Assembly (NCBI GenBank): GCA_036010905.1
Contig: DASCMH010000023.1
Location: 1 to 26,089 of the forward strand
Length of the DNA stretch: 26,089 nt
Source of the DNA: SMWD01 sp002729875
GTDB lineage: Bacteria; Pseudomonadota; Gammaproteobacteria; Steroidobacterales; GCA-2729495
Direction of reading: 5' to 3'
Position numbers and translations under genes: made by a program. The notes beneath the pieces were generated by a model. The model was given only the letters and a program-made list of their open reading frames with translations, made no database searches and was not told the origin of the DNA. Positions 22,610 to 26,089 of the stretch are shown piece by piece. How positions within the stretch are numbered: position 1 is the stretch's first letter; each line of letters begins with the position of its first letter.

Positions 22610-23770
22610 ATGTGGCAGCTTGGATCGTTTTCTGCTCGGCTGCTGTTTTTGCTATTTGTGCTGCCATTTTTACCTTCTGGTGAGTTAGCCCGGTACTTAT
22701 TTATCACTTCGGTGGCGGTTTTATGTGGTCGGGTTTTGCTGCTTGGTCTGGATGGCGAACTGCCATTGGTCGTGCGTGGAGAAATCGGTCGAGCGCGTGC
22801 CTTTTTTCCCCTGATTTTAGTGGGCTGGTGTCTTTTGTCGCTAATTGCGTTGACTGGCACTGGGTTTGAGTATGGGCGCTGGTTTCTGTTTGCAGGTCTT
22901 CTGGGGCTGGCTAGCGCGATTGGGCTTTATTTGGGAGGGATTATTCGAACAATTTCGCCAGCGGACTTTGAAAGATTACAAAATGTGCCATGGATTATTT
23001 TTGGGGTTGCGACGCTGAGTGGAAAATTTACGTCAGCGGCGGACTTGACGGTTCTGCGGGTGGTCTGCCTGGTTGCTGCGCAAGTATTTATTGTTTTCAA
23101 ACTTCGTGTTTATGGACTACTGTCTGTTACGGGAATGTTGCAACTGTTTATGCAGTTGCGCGGGAGTTTAGGTAAAGGCTGGGATAAGCTGATCAGCAAC
23201 CTGACACTGGTTGGTATTATGCGGGGGTTTATTTTGTGGCCTGCCATTTTGCCGGTTGCACCTGTGATGGATGACTTGGCATTTGCGGTGGCATGTGGAG
23301 AAGCGTTGTGGCAGCTGGGTATGGTTTTTGCGCACAGACGCTACGCTCATTATTCTACAGGATCAGATAAAAATGCTGAGCAGGGAAGGGGGGCGGTAAG
23401 CAGTTCCGTGGTGCTGGTCATCATTTTGGTTGGCGCTTCTTTGGTGGTGATCGGTTTGGCTAATGCCATTGCTGTTTTTCCAAAATCACAATCTGTCTGG
23501 CTGGTAAGTCAGGCTGCGGTCTTTTATCCAATGCTATGTGGATATTGTGTATTACGTTTCCTGTTATGGTCCATAAGGAAACATGAGTGGTTGATTATTG
23601 CCGTGCAGGTAGGAATTATCATTCTTCAGGGTATATTGGTGTTTTTTGTGGATTCGGTCTATTGGATGTCAGCAGCAGCAATAGCGACATTTTTTGGTTT
23701 GATAATGTTATCTATTCTTACGATTCATGCTACCAGCGATAGAAATAAAGCAGAATCGTTGTCGCTGTGA
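22610..23770 (+). CDS. polytopic membrane protein, probable Wzx-like flippase
   Basis: The 386-residue product has about ten or more membrane helices. SFSARLLFLLFVLPFLPSGELARYLFITSVAVLCGRVLLLGLDGELPLV, followed by GGIIRTISPADFERLQNVPW, has the layout of the MVF/polysaccharide flippase family. It is shorter than the usual 400-500 and was recognised by pattern only. Flippases move undecaprenyl-linked repeat units across the inner membrane. The ATG at 22610 has no ribosome site. The frame is open back to 22553 (LFKQLQFVLKESLHGG), and that part looks like the normal amphipathic flippase start, but it contains no ATG, GTG or TTG, only CTG. The true N-terminus is therefore uncertain. It stands between the export protein and the chain-length regulator, which supports a role in the same pathway. 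Base composition is more AT-rich than upstream. Confidence 0.6.
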   Translation: MWQLGSFSARLLFLLFVLPFLPSGELARYLFITSVAVLCGRVLLLGLDGELPLVVRGEIGRARAFFPLILVGWCLLSLIALTGTGFEYGRWFLFAGLLGLASAIGLYLGGIIRTISPADFERLQNVPWIIFGVATLSGKFTSAADLTVLRVVCLVAAQVFIVFKLRVYGLLSVTGMLQLFMQLRGSLGKGWDKLISNLTLVGIMRGFILWPAILPVAPVMDDLAFAVACGEALWQLGMVFAHRRYAHYSTGSDKNAEQGRGAVSSSVVLVIILVGASLVVIGLANAIAVFPKSQSVWLVSQAAVFYPMLCGYCVLRFLLWSIRKHEWLIIAVQVGIIILQGILVFFVDSVYWMSAAAIATFFGLIMLSILTIHATSDRNKAESLSL

Positions 23771-23891
23771 CGAGAAACTGCCCGGCAGTATCTCACTGTA
23801 TATTATGTGGAAAATTTCTGTCTTCCGGCGGAGCGGGTTAAACTTCCTGCTGATGGATGAGAGATATATTTAGTGAGGAGTTTATCGAGTT

Positions 23892-24845
23892 ATGGCCCCG
23901 ACAGATGAGGATAAGTTAAGTAATCCGCCTCAGGCAGACTCTCGGGGTGCTGATGTCGATTATTTCATTCGCATTCCGGCAAGCAAGTCAGCCGAGGGAA
24001 TCAGAGCGCAGGATATTGCGGTTGCAATTTTTCAGTATCGCTTTTTAATCGGTATTCTTGCGGCGGTTGGCCTGGTTCTTGGCGGATTAGTCGTGTTTTT
24101 GGCTGAGCCCGTTTATCGTGCAGAGGTGTTGCTGGTTACTGTGGAGGATGAACCTGGCGCAGGCCTTGGTGATTTGGCGGGGCAATTGGGTGGTTTGGCG
24201 CAAATTGCCGGAATAGATCTGGATGGGAAAAGTAATGTGTGGGTGCCCATTTCAATGTTGAAATCCAGAGCATTTTCTGAGCAGTTTATCGAAGACAATA
24301 ATTTGATGCCGATCATATTCAGCGATGAGTGGGATGCGGAGGAGAATGCCTGGAGTGAGAAAGTTAAGGATGATCCTCCATCCCTATGGGATGCCTATAA
24401 GGTTTTTGATGAAGATATTCGTGGCATCGACTGGAATAGCACAACCCAACTGGTAGTGCTATCAATTAAGTGGCGAGATCCTGAGGTGGCAGCGGTATGG
24501 GCAAATGATCTTATAAAGCGTATCAATGAAAGGCTGCGCCAACAGGTCATTGATGAGGCAAATAAGAGTATTGGATACCTCAAAAATGAACTTGAAAAAA
24601 CAAATGTTGTGGGGTTGCAGCAGGCAATTTATCGATTGGTCGAGTTGCAAATTGAAAAAATCATGCTCGCCAATGTACGTGAAGAGTACGCTTTTAAAAT
24701 AATTGATCCTGCTGTGTCAGCGGATCGAGATGACTATATCTGGCCTAATGCACCATTGATTCTTATTGTTGGTTTACTCGGCGGTTTTGTAATTGGCTTT
24801 TCTATTGCTCTGGTTAGATATGTTTGGAACCGAGAGGCTCTGTGA
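23892..24845 (+). CDS. Wzz-type polysaccharide chain-length determinant (no kinase domain)
   Basis: This 317-residue inner-membrane protein has the two-helix Wzz layout. There is a cytoplasmic N-terminus of about 48 residues, TM1 at about 51-71 (FLIGILAAVGLVLGGLVVFLA) followed by the family motif AEPVYRAEVLL, and a periplasmic domain with a coiled-coil stretch around 205-250. TM2 is at about 288-308, preceded by the proline region DYIWPNAPLILIVGLLGG. The family sets the modal length of the polymer made by Wzy. The C-terminus ends after TM2, so there is no attached BY-kinase. This fits the OtnB-like, O-antigen type. GAGGAG (about 23874) lies 11 nt before the ATG. The stop overlaps the start of the next gene as GTGA. 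Confidence 0.85.
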   Translation: MAPTDEDKLSNPPQADSRGADVDYFIRIPASKSAEGIRAQDIAVAIFQYRFLIGILAAVGLVLGGLVVFLAEPVYRAEVLLVTVEDEPGAGLGDLAGQLGGLAQIAGIDLDGKSNVWVPISMLKSRAFSEQFIEDNNLMPIIFSDEWDAEENAWSEKVKDDPPSLWDAYKVFDEDIRGIDWNSTTQLVVLSIKWRDPEVAAVWANDLIKRINERLRQQVIDEANKSIGYLKNELEKTNVVGLQQAIYRLVELQIEKIMLANVREEYAFKIIDPAVSADRDDYIWPNAPLILIVGLLGGFVIGFSIALVRYVWNREAL

Positions 24846-26089
24846 CCAGAAAGCATTATTCTTCCGATAACTTGGCCGTATGCGATTCTTTTTTGCCACC
24901 AGTTACTGCTTTAATTATATGTGTGCTGGGGGTTTATAGTCTTTTTGATTCGGTTTTTAGTGAGGTTGTATCTGGGCAACGCCTGGTATATGCGGCAGTG
25001 GTGGGAATCTGCTTACTTGTTATTGTTGCGAGTATTAAGCGGTTCAATTGTTCGAAGGTAATTCTGGGGCTCAGCTTGGTCTGGGTTATCTGTCTTTCGT
25101 TTTGGTTAATACCGTCACATGAAAATGACTTCATCTATGTGATCTATATAGTTGGTGATATTGTATCGATTGCCCTTCCGCTCCTGTTGCTGTTCGCAGG
25201 AGTTATTTCACCCGATTTGTTTCGATTACGTATGTCACTGATTTTGCTCGGTGCTTTTTTGTTGACAGGGGCAGTCATAAGTATAGGTCTTGGTGGTGTT
25301 GCGGGGTTGGAAAGATTTGAACCCCCACATAATGCGCTTGTGACACTGGCGTGGTTAATGTTTTTTAGAAATCGGGGAATGGTTCGGTGGCTTGCCTTGT
25401 CTTTATTGGTGGTCATCTTGATAATCTCCTTTCAGTCTGGAGCCAGAACGACAGTGGTTCTTTGGTTTTCTGGGTTGTTTTTCCTCGTTCTCCTTCATTG
25501 GTCGGTTCGCCGAATCGTTTTGGTTTCCATGCTATTGGCATTGGTTCTTATGTTGTCATCGGGAGTTGTTATACGGCAGGCTTTTAATGCTGTTATCAGC
25601 GATACGCGGTTTCAGGCAAACATCGAAGGCGAAGCCGATGAATCCCTACTGTCAAGGTTATTCGAGGCGCAGGATGCTCTTGGGCAATTCCATCGGCAGG
25701 CTGGTCCTCTTAACTATGCGCTGGGATTCGGGCATGGAGCTACATTTCGGTCGATATATGCCCCGTTGCGAAATGCTACAAATGACGGTGTTGTCCACAA
25801 CATCCATTTTGGCCCTGTGATGATCCTTTATCGTTATGGCTTGATTGGAGTGATTGCTTATCTGGCGCTTATTGGCTTTCTGATTGCCTCTTTTCTCAGT
25901 CAGAGAAAACGAATTTCCGTATGCACTGGAAATGAATTGTTCTTTTCATTCACGCTGTCTTTGTACTTGCTTGATGGGTTGCTAAGAAATGTCTTTGTTG
26001 ATCCGGTGTTTTCTTATGTGCTTGCCGGATATATATTCTATCGTTGCAATACCAAGGTTTTGACTGTGTCGGTTGAAGCAGGTAATCAG
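24842..26089 (+). CDS. O-antigen polymerase/ligase-like membrane protein (Wzy type), 3' end outside window
   Basis: A frame from the GTG at 24842 stays open for 416 codons to the window edge. The GTG overlaps the Wzz stop by 4 bases. The translation is almost entirely hydrophobic helices (ALIICVLGVYSLF, LLVIVASI, LLLLFAGVI, LLGAFLLTGAVISIGLGG, LLVVILIISFQSGARTT, MLLALVLMLSSGVV). A large hydrophilic loop at about 245-325 contains GFGHGATF and VHNIHFGPVMILYRYGLIG. A His-Asn followed by a membrane helix and an Arg in SGARTT are typical of the Wzy/WaaL O-antigen ligase group. It would polymerise or ligate the repeat units exported by the neighbouring proteins. Polymerase and ligase cannot be told apart here. 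Confidence 0.72.
   Translation, partial: MTRKHYSSDNLAVCDSFLPPVTALIICVLGVYSLFDSVFSEVVSGQRLVYAAVVGICLLVIVASIKRFNCSKVILGLSLVWVICLSFWLIPSHENDFIYVIYIVGDIVSIALPLLLLFAGVISPDLFRLRMSLILLGAFLLTGAVISIGLGGVAGLERFEPPHNALVTLAWLMFFRNRGMVRWLALSLLVVILIISFQSGARTTVVLWFSGLFFLVLLHWSVRRIVLVSMLLALVLMLSSGVVIRQAFNAVISDTRFQANIEGEADESLLSRLFEAQDALGQFHRQAGPLNYALGFGHGATFRSIYAPLRNATNDGVVHNIHFGPVMILYRYGLIGVIAYLALIGFLIASFLSQRKRISVCTGNELFFSFTLSLYLLDGLLRNVFVDPVFSYVLAGYIFYRCNTKVLTVSVEAGNQ

Overview
The window looks like the chromosome of a non-enteric gammaproteobacterium. It carries the conserved block tRNA-Leu, tig, clpP, clpX, lon, hupB, tRNA-Val, tRNA-Asp, ppiD, and further on fabI in reverse orientation, in the order familiar from Pseudomonas-like gammaproteobacteria. 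It also has rnhA next to dnaQ and a YafS-type methyltransferase. PEP-CTERM (exosortase-sorted) surface protein genes at the left edge and an exopolysaccharide cluster at the right edge suggest a free-living, biofilm- or floc-forming lineage. No species can be named from sequence alone.

Left edge (1-1750): the 3' end of a DUF1566-type PEP-CTERM protein gene, a strong GC hairpin, and a truncated second DUF1566-type gene that ends inside a short sequence resembling a dispersed element. A secreted NTF2-like/SnoaL-like protein gene runs on the minus strand. Then comes about 330 bp without genes, ending in a tRNA promoter.

Proteostasis block (1753-10700): tRNA-Leu(UAG) sits directly upstream of trigger factor, followed by ClpP, ClpX and Lon. 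A very good sigma-32-type heat-shock promoter lies just before lon, and a near-consensus sigma-70 promoter precedes hupB. Two tRNAs and a textbook intrinsic terminator separate hupB from ppiD. Together these genes cover nascent-chain folding, ATP-dependent proteolysis and periplasmic folding.

Middle (10715-16623): a dicarboxylate/acidic amino-acid symporter following ppiD, fabI on the minus strand, a YafS-like methyltransferase overlapping rnhA by 4 bp, dnaQ and the Na+/H+ antiporter nhaB.

Right part (16822-26089): a carbohydrate and exopolysaccharide region. It contains a UDP-sugar epimerase (UDP-glucuronate 4-epimerase type), pgi, a roughly 940-residue multi-SLBB outer-membrane export protein, a flippase-like membrane protein, a Wzz-type chain-length regulator without a kinase domain, and a Wzy/O-antigen-ligase-like protein running off the window. 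This is close to a complete Wzx/Wzy-dependent export set. No glycosyltransferase is seen yet, so the cluster presumably continues beyond the edge. From about 22.6 kb the sequence looks more AT-rich than the core genes.

I found no CRISPR array, prophage, complete insertion sequence or rRNA. No clearly new system stands out. The most useful leads are possible sigma-54-like sites before the PEP-CTERM-like and export genes, the heat-shock promoter of lon, the broken PEP-CTERM-like gene at a possible mobile-element scar, and the start problem in the flippase-like gene.
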